Below the pieces are notes generated by a model that was not told where the DNA came from, did no database searches, and saw nothing but the letters and a program-made list of their open reading frames with translations. A DNA stretch of 64,000 nt from Cephalotus follicularis (Eukaryota > Streptophyta > Magnoliopsida > Oxalidales > Cephalotaceae), in contig BDDD01001355.1 in assembly GCA_001972305.1 (NCBI GenBank), positions 36,529-100,528 on the forward strand. Direction: 5' to 3'. Position numbers and translations under genes: made by a program. Below, in pieces: positions 33,996-44,350 of the stretch; the first letter of the stretch is position 1; every line of letters starts with the position of its first letter.

Positions 33996-35797
33996 TGCGT
34001 GCTTATGCGGAATGGAAAAGTAATCGCTTATTGCTCAAGAAAGTTAAAACCTCATGAAGAGAATTACCCAACACATGATCTTGAGTTGGCAGCGATAGTC
34101 TTCACGCTATGCAAATGGAGGCATTATCTATATGGCACGAAGTTTGAAGTATATAGCAATCACAAAATCCTAAAGCACATGTTCTCCCAAAAGGACCTGA
34201 ATATGAGGCAGAGAAGATGTATGGAGTTGCTAAATGATTACAATTGTGAAATACAGTACCATCCAGACAAAGCTAATGTAGTGGCAGATGCCTTGAGTTG
34301 TCGTCTAGCTTGCCTAATAATAGCCCAAATTCAGGCACGTCCATGGTTATTGGAGAGAATCAGAGAAGCTCAAAGTTCATATGGGATTTTGCTTAAGGCT
34401 GTGTTGAATGAACAAGGTGGTTTGAAACCTGAATTCTCTATCTATAGTGACAGATTGATAAGATATCAAGGCAGAATATGTGATCATAATAACAAAGAGT
34501 TGAAAGATGAATTGCTATCGCAAGCCCATCGCTCCAGTTTCCCAGTGCATTCAGGGAGTACCAAGATGTACCGAGATCTGAAACTTAATTACTGGTGGAA
34601 TAATATGAAGAGAGACATAGCTAATAGGTTGATTCCGGCTTGACGTGTCAACAGATCAAGGCAAAACACCAGAGACCAGTTGGATTACTACAGCCGTTAC
34701 CGGTGGCACAATGGAAATGGGAGCATATCACTATGGATTTTGTATCTGGGTAGCCAAGCACAAGGACTAACTGTGATGCCATATGGGTTATCGTCGATCG
34801 CTTTACTAAGTCTACTCATTTTCTAGCAATCAAGACGACATAGTCTCTTGAACGGTTGGCATCCTTATACGTGGCAAAGATTTTAAGGCTTCATGGAGTA
34901 CCAATCAGTGTGGTGTCTGACAGAGACCCCCGATTTACATCGCTATTTTGGAAGAAGCTATAAACTGCATTTGGTACCCAATTGATCTTCAGAACAGCTT
35001 TTCACCCTCAAACTGATGGCCAATCCAAGCAAACTATTCAGACTCTGGAAGACATGCTGCAGGCATGCGTAATGGATTGGGGTGGCAGTTAGGATGAACA
35101 TCTGTCATTAGTGGAGTTCTAGTATAATAACAGTTATCATACCAGTATTAGAATGGCACCATTCGAGGCTCTCTATGGTATGAAGTATAGAACCCCAGTT
35201 TGTTAGTTTGAAGTAGGTGAACATAGTCTTTTGGGACCAAAACTTGTGCAAGAAATGACGGAGAAGGCCAGAATCATACGAGATAGGCTTCTAACAGCCC
35301 AGAGCAGACAGAAAAGTTATGCAGATCATCCCAGAAGAGAGCTAGAATTTTCATTGGGTGATCATGTTTTTCTCAAGGTTTCTCCAACCAAGGGGGTCAT
35401 GAGGTTTGGCAAGAAGGGGAAATTAGCTCCTCGGTTTATTAGACCCTTCGAGATCCTTGAAAGAACAGGTGCAGTGGCCTACAGACTTGCCCTACCGCCC
35501 AGTTTATCGGATGTGCATAATGTCTTTCATGTCTCAATGCTCAGGAAATATCATCCAGATCCTTCTCATGTATTCAAGCCGTTAGAGCTAAGGATGAATA
35601 TGAGCTTTGAACAGATGCTCGTTCCGATCCTAGATCTCCGGATCAAACAGCTAAGGAACAAGGAAATTGCTTTAGTTAAAGTGCTATGGCTGCGCCATAG
35701 GCTTGAGGAAGCGATATGGGAGTGTGAGGATGACATGAGAGTATTGTACCCTCACTTGTTTGGACCGATAGGGAATCTCGGAACAAGATTTCTCTAA
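33996..35797 (+). pseudogene. D RNase H, integrase and chromodomain-like tail
   Basis: RNase H resumes with [38 protein letters not shown] and [13 protein letters not shown] (to about 34310). Integrase follows at about 34500-35230 with its zinc part and core. The C-terminal part (35231-35797) has KSYADHPRRELEFSLGDHVFLKV, SDVHNVFHVSMLRKY and a chromodomain-like end with VKVLWLRHRLEEAIWE. The tail is typical of Tekay/Del chromoviruses. Confidence 0.85.
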
Positions 35798-35808
35798 GGA
35801 GGGGAGGA
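35796..35808 (+). other. Polypurine tract of D
   Basis: AAGGAGGGGAGGA is immediately followed by the LTR start TGTAAGCC. Confidence 0.85.
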
Positions 35809-36529
35809 TGTAAGCCTCGGAATAATATGTAAATGTTGTAATAAATAATATTGTGAAGTAGAATTTTGGATATGTTGTTTTATCGATCGATTATATTGTG
35901 ATATATAGTATAATTCTTTTATGAATTATGTGGTCGAGTGCCATTAAATAAGTGAAGGAACAAAGATATATTGAGGCATATGGGACCCACAAGCTTGGAT
36001 AATTGCTGCAAAACACCAAAGGCAGCTCATCTCTTCTCCTATTAAAACGCCTGGCTCTTCAAAATGGCAAAAAGAGAAGAGAACACGAGAAAGAGAAGGG
36101 AGAAAGAGAAAAGAAGAGTGAGCAGTGGGGAAAGAAGAGAAAGAGAAGAGGAGAAGAGAAGGAGAGTAAGAGTTCGGCAGTGAAGAGAGAACAGCTGAGT
36201 GTTTGAGATAGAGGGGGGAAGCTCGTATTGACACAAGTGAAGCATGAGGCGCTGGCAGTTCGTCAGTTTGGCAGCAGAATCCTCCATTGTTGAGGGCTCT
36301 TCAGTTACTGTTGAGGTAGGTTATACTATTTACTACATTCATGTATTTCAATGAATTGTATGAACTGTTACTGTTACTGAGTGTTGATTTCATGCTAGAG
36401 GGATGGATTGGGAACTGAATATGGTTTATAAACTAATTTTTACTAGTTTTGAAACGGATTGTAGTGGATTTTGACATGGTTTTCACTAATTTTTTGAACT
36501 GTTCCAAACTGCTACTTCTGTTAAAACCA

Positions 36530-36591
36530 TTGACGCTTTATGCCTTTAATACTAAACACGTCGATGCTTTGTGTATTAAGCGTCAACGCCT
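36530..36591. repeat. GTCGAC palindrome cluster in D LTR, split by insertions
   Basis: ATTGACGCTTTA, ACGTCGATGCTTT and AAGCGTCAACGCCT. The cluster continues after the C element (AAGCGTCGATGCCC, about 42933) and after the next solo LTR (AGCATCGACGCTC, about 45607). Two separate insertions fall inside it. Confidence 0.75.
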
Positions 36592-38097
36592 TGTAACGCC
36601 CCAGATCCGAGTCCACTTTATGCTCAAAGCGAACTTCGAGGATTCGGTGCGTTACGTGGGGTGAAACCTTCAATCCTTTAACAATCATACTTAATTGCTA
36701 TTATCTATAAATAACTTGATATACTAAACCTTAAAATTTTATACTCTTATTTAAATCATCATGACAATTATAGTCAAAATCTTACATCTTCACAAAATCT
36801 ATCAAAGGACATAATACAGCGGAAAATGTCATAACTATTACACAAACTATATTCGTAACATAATTCGTAAAATAATTTTCTTCCGAAATATCACTTATGA
36901 GCTCCTGCCAAAGCTCGACTTTCCTCGTTCAATCATTTCCTGGAAAAATTTTAGTTGAAAACAAAAACATTGAAAGGAGTGAGCACCAAAATAGCTCAAT
37001 AAGAATTATCGTAATAAAACATTTTTGAAATTCATTTTCTGGTATTTTTGTAAAACGAAAACATTTCACATTTCACATTTATTCATTTCTTTTCTGATCA
37101 TATCTCATGAATCAGAATATTTTATAAATACTGAGGGGTTGTAAAAACGTAAATAACCCTGTTGAACCTTTTCATTCACCGGTGCATTATACACTTACCC
37201 GATGAACCACTGTTCACCGGTGCATTATACACTTACCCGATGAATAATATTACGGCACATGCATGTCCAAGAGCACTCTCCGCTCATATTAATCTTTTAC
37301 TAGATTAATCCACACTGGATCGCAATCCAGTCGTTGTTCATCTCAGCATGTTGCATTTTCTCATTTGTAAAAATAATCATTTCTTTGATACTTCGAGTGA
37401 TCAGCTCAAAGTATTAATAAAAACAATTTTTGAAAAACATTTGTAAAACTGAATTTAAAACAGTATTGTAAAACATTTGTAAAACTGGATTTAAAATAGT
37501 ATTTGTAAAACATTTGTAAAACTGAATTTAAAATAATATTTGTAAAATATTTGTAAAAATTGATATTTCACATGAAAATATTTATTTCCAGAGAAAACTT
37601 AAAATAATAATATTTCGCTTTTCATATAGCAGCAAAACATAAGTAGTAATTTTAAATATAGAATTTTGCCCAGAATTTGGCAGAATTTTAAAAATACAGG
37701 AACGTAATAATTATATATAAAAAATAAGTTATTTAAATATCAAGCATAAAAATTGCTGAATTGAAATATTAAATTTAAAAATTAACTTCCTCCACTCGGT
37801 CAGACGGATATACCGATCATATCGATGGAAAAGTTAAATGAAATTAAACTGAATACTAAAATAAAATACTTCAAAAGATTGAGTAAAAATTCTTAACATA
37901 AAGTATTTTTAGAAAAAGAACAGGAGTCCTTACTAACATAAAGTACTTTTTAGAAAAGATGAGGAATCCTTACAACGTAAAATACTTTTTAGAAAAATAT
38001 CGGAATCCTTACTTTGCTTTATCTCCTTCTCTCTTTTCTTCACACTGAAGAAATTGCTATGCTAAAATTCCAACAAAATTCTCTTTTCTCCTCTTTC

Positions 38098-38200
38098 CTT
38101 CTTTCTCTCTTTCTCTCTTTCTCTCTTTCTCTCTTCTTTTTCCCTTTCTCTCTTCCTTCTCTTCTTTCTCTCTTCCTTCTCTTCTTTCTTTCCAAATTTT
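38098..38200. repeat. Pyrimidine-rich (TTTCTC)n tract
   Basis: This is a simple repeat, about 100 bases of TTTCTC/CTTCT units. Its reverse counterpart is the GAGAAAGA-rich tract at 32517-32590 in the plus-oriented family-C LTR and 36060-36170 in the D LTR. It would lie early in the transcript. Confidence 0.8.
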
Positions 38201-38249
38201 TCTTCAAATTTTTCTTCTACTGATCACTGCTATTTATAGAAAATGCCAA

Positions 38250-38590
38250 AGTGTCGACGATTACTCTCTAAGCGTCAGCGGTTAAGGGTTTTACCCGAGT
38301 TTTTCACCTCAATCCCGACTAAAGTGCTGACGCTTTATTACAAAGCGTCGCCGCTTTTAAGTCCTCGTCAACGTCAACGTCAACGTCAACGTCAACAGAC
38401 CTACCTGACCTCAAAGCGTCGACATGTACATTTAAAGCGTCGACCGTTACCCAAAGCGTCGACTCTTTAGCCCTAAGCGTAGACTGTTTGCACTGGTTTA
38501 AAACGCAGATAGAAGGGTTCTAAGCGTCGACCATCACTACCAAAGCGTCGGCGCTTTAAGTGGAACTGTCGGCGCTTTAGACAGTTTTCC
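38250..38590. repeat. GTCGAC palindrome cluster and (CGTCAA)n in C 3' LTR
   Basis: About ten palindrome copies (AAGCGTCGACATG, AAGCGTCGACCG, AAGCGTCGGCGCTTT and others) enclose a hexamer run (CGTCAA)5 at 38366-38395. The other LTR (42347-42665) has the same cluster, with the hexamer repeated three times. Confidence 0.85.
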
Positions 38591-38619
38591 TTCTCATCTC
38601 ATAGCTAAAAAAAAATTCT

Positions 38620-38735
38620 TCTAGGGGCGCTGCCCCCCGAACCCCCGCCCGCTGTCCGGGCAGCGGGACCCCCCTTCCGCTCACCGGGGAGCGGAACCCC
38701 GTACTCCCCGAGCGTAGGGTCATACTACGGGTCCC
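38620..38735 (-). repeat. GC-rich triple-hairpin module
   Basis: Three adjacent inverted repeats: GGGGC/GCCCC (38624-38636), CCCGCTG/CAGCGGG (38648-38667) and TTCCGCTC/GAGCGGAA (38675-38696). It lies about 80-190 bases from the sense start of the LTR. A near-identical copy is in the right LTR at 42710-42825. Confidence 0.8.
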
Positions 38736-38811
38736 TTGAAATATCTGCCAAAACACAAAAGCAATCATCTTTCCATAATTAATATCTTACATGGAAATTT
38801 GTGTCATCACA

Positions 38812-38824
38812 ATCTACCCTCCTT
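38812..38824 (-). other. Polypurine tract of the C element
   Basis: Minus-strand AAGGAGGGTAGAT abuts the LTR start TGTGATGAC. The strip beyond it to about 39010 is non-coding and resembles the same place in the gag-only element. Confidence 0.8.
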
Positions 38825-39024
38825 ACAAAAAATTTGTCCTCAAAATTTGTTATACCTTATTCTCAAAAAGACGAGGGTATTCATGTCTCATTACTTCCTC
38901 CAATATACAAGTGAATTCGTAGACTACATTATTTCTCCATAACACTTTTCCAAACGGAAAAGTTGTGGTCCGTAAAACTTGTTCTTTCAATCCAAAACTC
39001 ACCAATGGTCCAATGTATTACGGA

Positions 39025-39581
39025 TTAAGCAAGTACTGGGGCCGGACTTGGTTCAAGAGACCACTGATAAAGTGGAAATGATCAAGAAGAGACTGCTAGC
39101 TGCACAGAGTCGGCAGAAGAGTTACGCTGACAGCAAGAGAAGGAAGCTAGAGTTTGAGAAGGGAGATCATGTTTTCTTGAAAATCTCGCCTTCGAAGGGG
39201 ATATACCGTTTTGGCCTCAAGGGGAAGTTAGCTCCAAGATACATTGGGCCTTACGAGATACTGGATAGAGTGGGGGAGGTAGCATACCAGATTGCACTAC
39301 CGCCTAGCTTGTCGGATGTGCATAACGTATTTCATGTTTCCATGTTACGGAAATACGTACCCGACCCATCTCATATTTTGAGCTACGACCCTGGGTTCAT
39401 CAGTCCGAGGTTGACTTATGAAGAAAGGCCAACGAGAATAGTAGATCGCACAGAAAAGGTTCTGAGGAACAAGACCATCCCTATGGTCAAAGTGTTGTGG
39501 CGTTTTCACGGAGCGGAGGAGGCTACGTGGGAACGTGAGGAAGAAATGAGGGAGACATTTCCCCACCTTTTTGAAATGTGA
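39025..39581 (+). pseudogene. Integrase C-terminus and chromodomain of family B
   Basis: It shows SRQKSYADSKRRKLEFEKGDHVFLKI, GKLAPRYIGPYEILDRVGEVAY, LPPSLSDVHNVFHVSMLRKY, and a chromodomain-like end with VLWRFHGAEEATWEREEEM. This tail is thought to steer integration toward heterochromatin in chromoviruses. What remains reads as one open stretch, but it is only the end of a pol. Confidence 0.87.
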
Positions 39582-39627
39582 TGTAAGAACTAAATTCGAG
39601 GACGAATTTTCTTCAAGGAGGGAGGAA

Positions 39628-42346
39628 TGTAAGAACCGCAAATTCAATTCGTGTACATTGTAATAATGATTAATAAAATGTTCACTTATTTGAATTTAAT
39701 GTCCAAATCTTACAATTAAAATTATTGGTAATTTACTTGGGAGGAATTGGAATGCAATTTGGTGGAAATCCACTAATTAAACCCTAATTTAATCCAGGAC
39801 AGCCGACTGCCATAGGGGAACAGTCGACTGCCTGACTCATGTAATGTCCAGTCGACTGCCTGATGAATCCAGTCGACTGTAATTTCGACAGAACATGTGT
39901 CTGTGCAGGTGTCCAACTTAGCTTTGGCGTGGCATGCTTAATGACAGGTGTTGGGGGCATGCACAAACGTCCATGACATGCAAGGAGAGCCCTTGCATGT
40001 GCTCTGAAACATGCAAGCCTGCCACCTGCAAGAATCAAGAAAGAAATGTGAGAGAAACACATGCATGTGGGAGAGAGAAAGGGAGATGAAAGAGTTGAGT
40101 AATGGAGCCTGGAAATTTCAGACTTCTAAGGCCTCTATATCAGCTGTCCAGGAGCTGGAGGGGAGTTAGAAAACACTGTGAAAAGAAGGAATTGATGGGG
40201 AAATTGATTGAGAGCTTGCTTGGAAAGTTTGGAACTTAAAGCTCAAGAAGGAAAAGGGGAAGCTTTGATCCTCTCCTGGTAAGTTCGAATTCTAACTTCT
40301 GTGCTGTTGTAAGCTGACATTGAGGTTAGGATAAGGTCTAATCTACTGTAAAGATTGATTGGTTAACATCTTAGGATGATGGAATTATATGTAATATGGC
40401 TCTTAGCTCAAGTACAAGGGTAGGTAACCTCTAAATGAATTAGAAGGTTGTTGTTAGTTCCCTAATAACCTACTGAATTTCCTCATGATATTGAGAGCTT
40501 GCTTGGAAAGTTTGGAACTTAAAGCTCAAGAAGGAAAAGGGGAAGCTTTGATCCTCTCCTGGTAAGTTCGAATTCTAACTTCTGTGCTGTTGTAAGCTGA
40601 CATTGAGGTTAGGATAAGGTCTAATCTACTGTAAAGATTGATTGGTTAACATCTTAGGATGATGGAATTATATGTAATATGGCTCTTAGCTCAAGTACAA
40701 GGGTAGGTAACCTCTAAATGAATTAGAAGGTTGTTGTTAGTTCCCTAATAACCTACTGAATTTCCTCATGATAATACAGATACACCTACTGATCTAAGAG
40801 GGAATGAATTGAGATAGTAGAACATGCATGAAAAAATGGAAAGGGGAGCTAGAATAAGCTTAATGAACTAATGACCAAATTTTCTATTGATTGGAATTGT
40901 CAAATGTTACTGAATTACTAAACTGATGCATGCATCTATAACATGCATAGATTGAACCTACTGAGATTAAAGGAATTGATTGGAAAGCTTAGAAAGTGAC
41001 TTGGAGAGCTTTAAAGAGAAAGATCATTGCAATTGATCTTGGGATATCATTTTGAGGTAGGGGTAGTGTTATGTTTTGGAAGATATGATCATGCATATGT
41101 GTATGTTAATTTTCTCCTTGCATTGGAATGATTGACACTGAAATTGCATCACACAAAACTGATCTGCCACATTTCTGGGCAAAAACAGTCGACTGTCATG
41201 CATTGCAGTCGACTGCTATACCCAACAGCCGGCTGGTTCTTGAGGGCAGCCGACTGTTCTGGACTGGAACTGCATAATAATCACTGAATTGCTACTATTT
41301 TGCATTGTGGATGATTGTACGTGTTACCAACATAATGCACATACTGTATGATGTTATTTAGCATCATTACCACTGAAATTTCACTGATCGAATGAATTAT
41401 GTGCTACATGCACCAATTATGGCCTAAAACACCATTTTAAGTGAATGCGATGGATTACAAAAACTACTGTTTTAATCTGATGTTACTGCATATATTACTT
41501 GTGTAGTATACACCTACTGTTTGATGTTATTAACATCATTAATTACTGATTTTTTCAAGAATTGACCAAACTAAGTACTACATGTACAAATTATGGTTTA
41601 AACATTACTTCCAAATGGGACTATTGTTTATAAAATTACTGTTTGATTTAATGTTATCGTATATACTATTATACTAGTATATACCTACTGTTTGGTGCTA
41701 TTGACACCACCAACACGGATAATTTCAAAGATTCAACTATTTTATGGTCCTTGTACCAAAACTATGATAATGTACTATCTTTGACAAAAGAAGGTTTATT
41801 GTTAAAATAAACTACTGTTTTCCTCCACATGAGAGGCACCGACTGTTTTGTTTCCGAATTGGAAACCCTACTGTTACTGATATCATGTTTGCGTACATAT
41901 TGGCCCACTGAAATGTTATTTTATATAAACTGTCATACATAATTGCATTCATATATTCTTCTGCATACACTATCTTCCTGCTTAGCCAAGTGAGGACAAC
42001 GGCTAACCCCTACCATTACAGATTGAGCAAGGACGTTTGGAGCTTGCTGCCAAAGCTTCTGAAAGCTTCTGTTTATCGTTTAAGGTTGTTATTTCTTTTA
42101 ATGAATTGTACTGTAATGAACGAACGAATCATACTCCGTTTTATGATGTTTCCTTATGTTAAGGATGTTGTATTGTAACCGCACGTAGTATGGGATGCGT
42201 GCGAAGGCTTGTATTTTATATATTCTGGCTTATTGACTGCTTCCGCATATTGTTATATTGTTAATTGAAATACCGGAATGTATGTTTAATACTGATACTA
42301 CCTTATATGCTCGTCTTGATACGGCACCGAAAAACGGGGTGTGACA
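39628..42346 (+). repeat. 3' LTR of the family-B piece
   Basis: The LTR is 2719 bp. It has CAGTCGACTG-type clusters at 39800-39885 and 41185-41270, a possible TATA box near 40135, a 283-bp tandem duplication (40207-40772) and the TTAGCC/GGCTAA stem-loop at 41982-42006. The two clusters sit at the same LTR positions as in the 13061-15210 and 51980-54612 copies. Confidence 0.87.
40207..40772 (+). repeat. Identical 283-bp tandem duplication
   Basis: 40207-40489 and 40490-40772 are two direct copies that read as identical base for base. The unit starts ATTGAGAGCTTGC and ends CTCATGAT. The other family-B LTRs here show only one copy. It is either a very recent duplication or an assembly effect. 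Confidence 0.9.
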
Positions 42347-42900
42347 AAAGCGTCGACGGTTACTCTCTAAGCGTCAGCGGTTAAGGGTTTTACCCGAGTT
42401 TTTCACCTCAATCCCGACTAAAGCGCTGACGCTTTATTATAAAGCGTCGCCGCTTTTAAGTCCTCGTCAACGTCAACGTCAACAGACCTACCTGACCTCA
42501 AAGCGTCGACATGTACATTTAAAGCGTCGACCGTTACCCAAAGCGTCGACTCTTTAGCCCTAAGCGTCGACTGTTTGCACTGGTTTAAAACGCAGATAGA
42601 AGGGTTCTAAGCGTCGACCATCACTACCAAAGCGTCGGCGCTTTAACTGGAACTGTCGGCGCTTTAGACAGTTTTCCTTCTCATCTCATAGCTAAAAAAA
42701 AATTTCTTCTAGGGGCGCTGACCCCCGAACCCCCGCCCGCTGTCCGGGCAGTGGGACCCCCCTTCCGCTCACCGGGGAGTGGAACCCCCGTACTCCCCGA
42801 GCGTAGGGTCATACTACGGGTCCCTTAAAATATCTTCCAAAACACAAAAGCAATCATCTTTCCATAATTAATATCTTACATGAAAATTTGGGTCATCACA
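42347..42900 (-). repeat. Part of the 5' LTR of the C element
   Basis: This is near-identical to 38251-38811: the palindrome cluster (42347-42665), the GC-rich hairpins (42710-42825) and the LTR start. It is bounded inside by the family-B insertion and outside by the CGCCT duplication. Confidence 0.88.
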
Positions 42901-43489
42901 CGCCTAGCACAGACAGTCAGCTCTTAGGTGCTAAGCGTCGATGCCCGGTGTCACTCCCCGAACCGTGGGTTGGGCCCCACGACTCGATACATGGAAATTC
43001 GTATATTTCCTTTAATCAATTCCATACAAATTTAAAACTTAGATAATCATAAACATAAGTCATTTATTTAATGTGTGGATATACAGACCCACTTCGATAA
43101 AATATACTGCTACGAACCAGCAAATATTAAAAAAATAAATACATAATTATTTCTTACAGTCGGATCATAAAAGCGTACTGCCTAGGAGGAACTTACAATA
43201 TTCTTTAACCTTGATGTTGCTGCGTTGTGCCACCACTACCTGTTCCTGTACCTGGCCCATTCAAAGGAATGGCTCAGCAACCCTGGGGGTTGTGTAGGTT
43301 ACCACATATACGGGCACATACCAGAGGAAACAACCAATATAAAGCATAGGAGAAAATAAAATATAATGCATGCAGATCACAATCCATAGTATATAAAAGT
43401 CATCATCCTTGTCCTTGGACTACTCTACTCAAACCATATATATCACAGAGGAGTTTGGTCCGGTCATCCTACGGTCTGGTCAATATGTA

Positions 43490-43735
43490 AGGTTCACCTT
43501 TAGGCTCACCTGCCCGTGGAATTCTCCTCCAGGTTCACCTGCCAAGCGGAATTCACCCTTTGCTCACCTGCTCTGGCGGTTCACCCTTTGGATCACTAGC
43601 TTTGGTGGAATTCACCCTTAGGTTCACCATTAGGCGGGTTCGCCCGAGGATCACCTACCTCACAGTATTCACCCCTTGGGTTCATCTGCTCGGAGGAATT
43701 CTCCCCAGTTGGGCTCACCTGCCTGAGACAACATT
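43490..43735. repeat. GGTTCACC minisatellite
   Basis: Degenerate units of about 25-36 bases built on GGTTCACCTGCC and GGAATTCACCC, about eight units. Confidence 0.65.
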
Positions 43736-44149
43736 TATGATTCCTCATCTTAATTAATATAATCCTCCATTAATCATTTCCTTTTGCTGATGTAACACAG
43801 TGGCCATCCTTTGGTGTGTCTCTAAATACCCTTTTATGCTCAATCATGTAGGAGGCACACCTGGGCGCATGTAAGGCAATGTTTGGCGCCTCATCATGCA
43901 AGGCACGCATGTATGGCGCATACAGGCCTTATTATTCATCACTTAAGTGCACGTGAGATGCGCATGCAAGCTTAATATTGTACTTGTTCAAGAGGCGAGC
44001 AGGGGAGGGAACAACGCCATGCATTGCATGCTTGGCGTCATTGCCTGCTCACAAGGCATGCAGGCAAGGGACGTCATTTCACGCCGTATGCTCCTCGGCG
44101 CTTACCAGGGGACAGCTCAGGTGCGCAGGGCCTAACGCCTCAGGATGGC

Positions 44150-44350
44150 ACCTTACCTCAGTACCCCTGGCATTGGCGGTTTGTCACCTCAGGCATGGCA
44201 ACTCGGCATCTCAGGCGCATCACCCCGGCACCTCTGGCGTTCTTCTCGGCCTCTCTGGCTTTCACCTCGGCACCTCCGGTGTTCACCTCGGAACCTCTGG
44301 CACCATGGCAGCTCAGCATGGGAGCTCAGCAGTTGGTTCCTTGTCACCTC
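44150..44350. repeat. CACCTCGGC minisatellite
   Basis: Degenerate units of about 20-25 bases built on CACCTCGGCACCTCTGGC, about eight units. GC-rich. Confidence 0.6.

Larger units (their letters stand above)
36592..38811 (-). repeat. 3' LTR of the C element
   Basis: The LTR is 2220 bp, minus sense TGTGATGACAC to GGGGCGTTACA. Sense modules: GC-rich hairpins (38735-38620), palindrome cluster (38590-38250), TATA, pyrimidine tract on plus (38098-38200), and stem-loop half (about 37415-37185). One hairpin-bearing segment at 37189-37250 is present twice in tandem. Confidence 0.85.
39010..42346 (+). mobile_element. Family-B chromovirus, 3' end (integrase tail plus 3' LTR)
   Basis: The plus-strand piece is nested in the right LTR of C. 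It has the integrase C-terminus with chromodomain (about 39025-39581), a polypurine tract AAGGAGGGAGGAA (39615-39627) and a 3' LTR at 39628-42346 (TGTAAGAACC to GGGGTGTGACA). AAAGC follows the end. The 5' LTR and most of the interior are not in the window. The chromodomain type (RIVDRTEKVLRNKTIPMVKV) points to Tekay/Del. This piece fixes family B as Ty3/gypsy. Confidence 0.85.
36592..42900 (-). mobile_element. Family-C LTR element, nested and incomplete inside
   Basis: The minus-strand element is bounded by CGCCT on both sides (36587-36591, 42901-42905), so the outer ends are true. The left (3') LTR is whole at 36592-38811; the right (5') LTR is present as 42347-42900. Only a short internal strip with the polypurine tract remains (38812 to about 39010). 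The rest is occupied by a family-B 3' piece (about 39010-42346). The tract and following bases match the gag-only element closely, so C may have been of the same kind; its coding content is not preserved. Confidence 0.8.
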
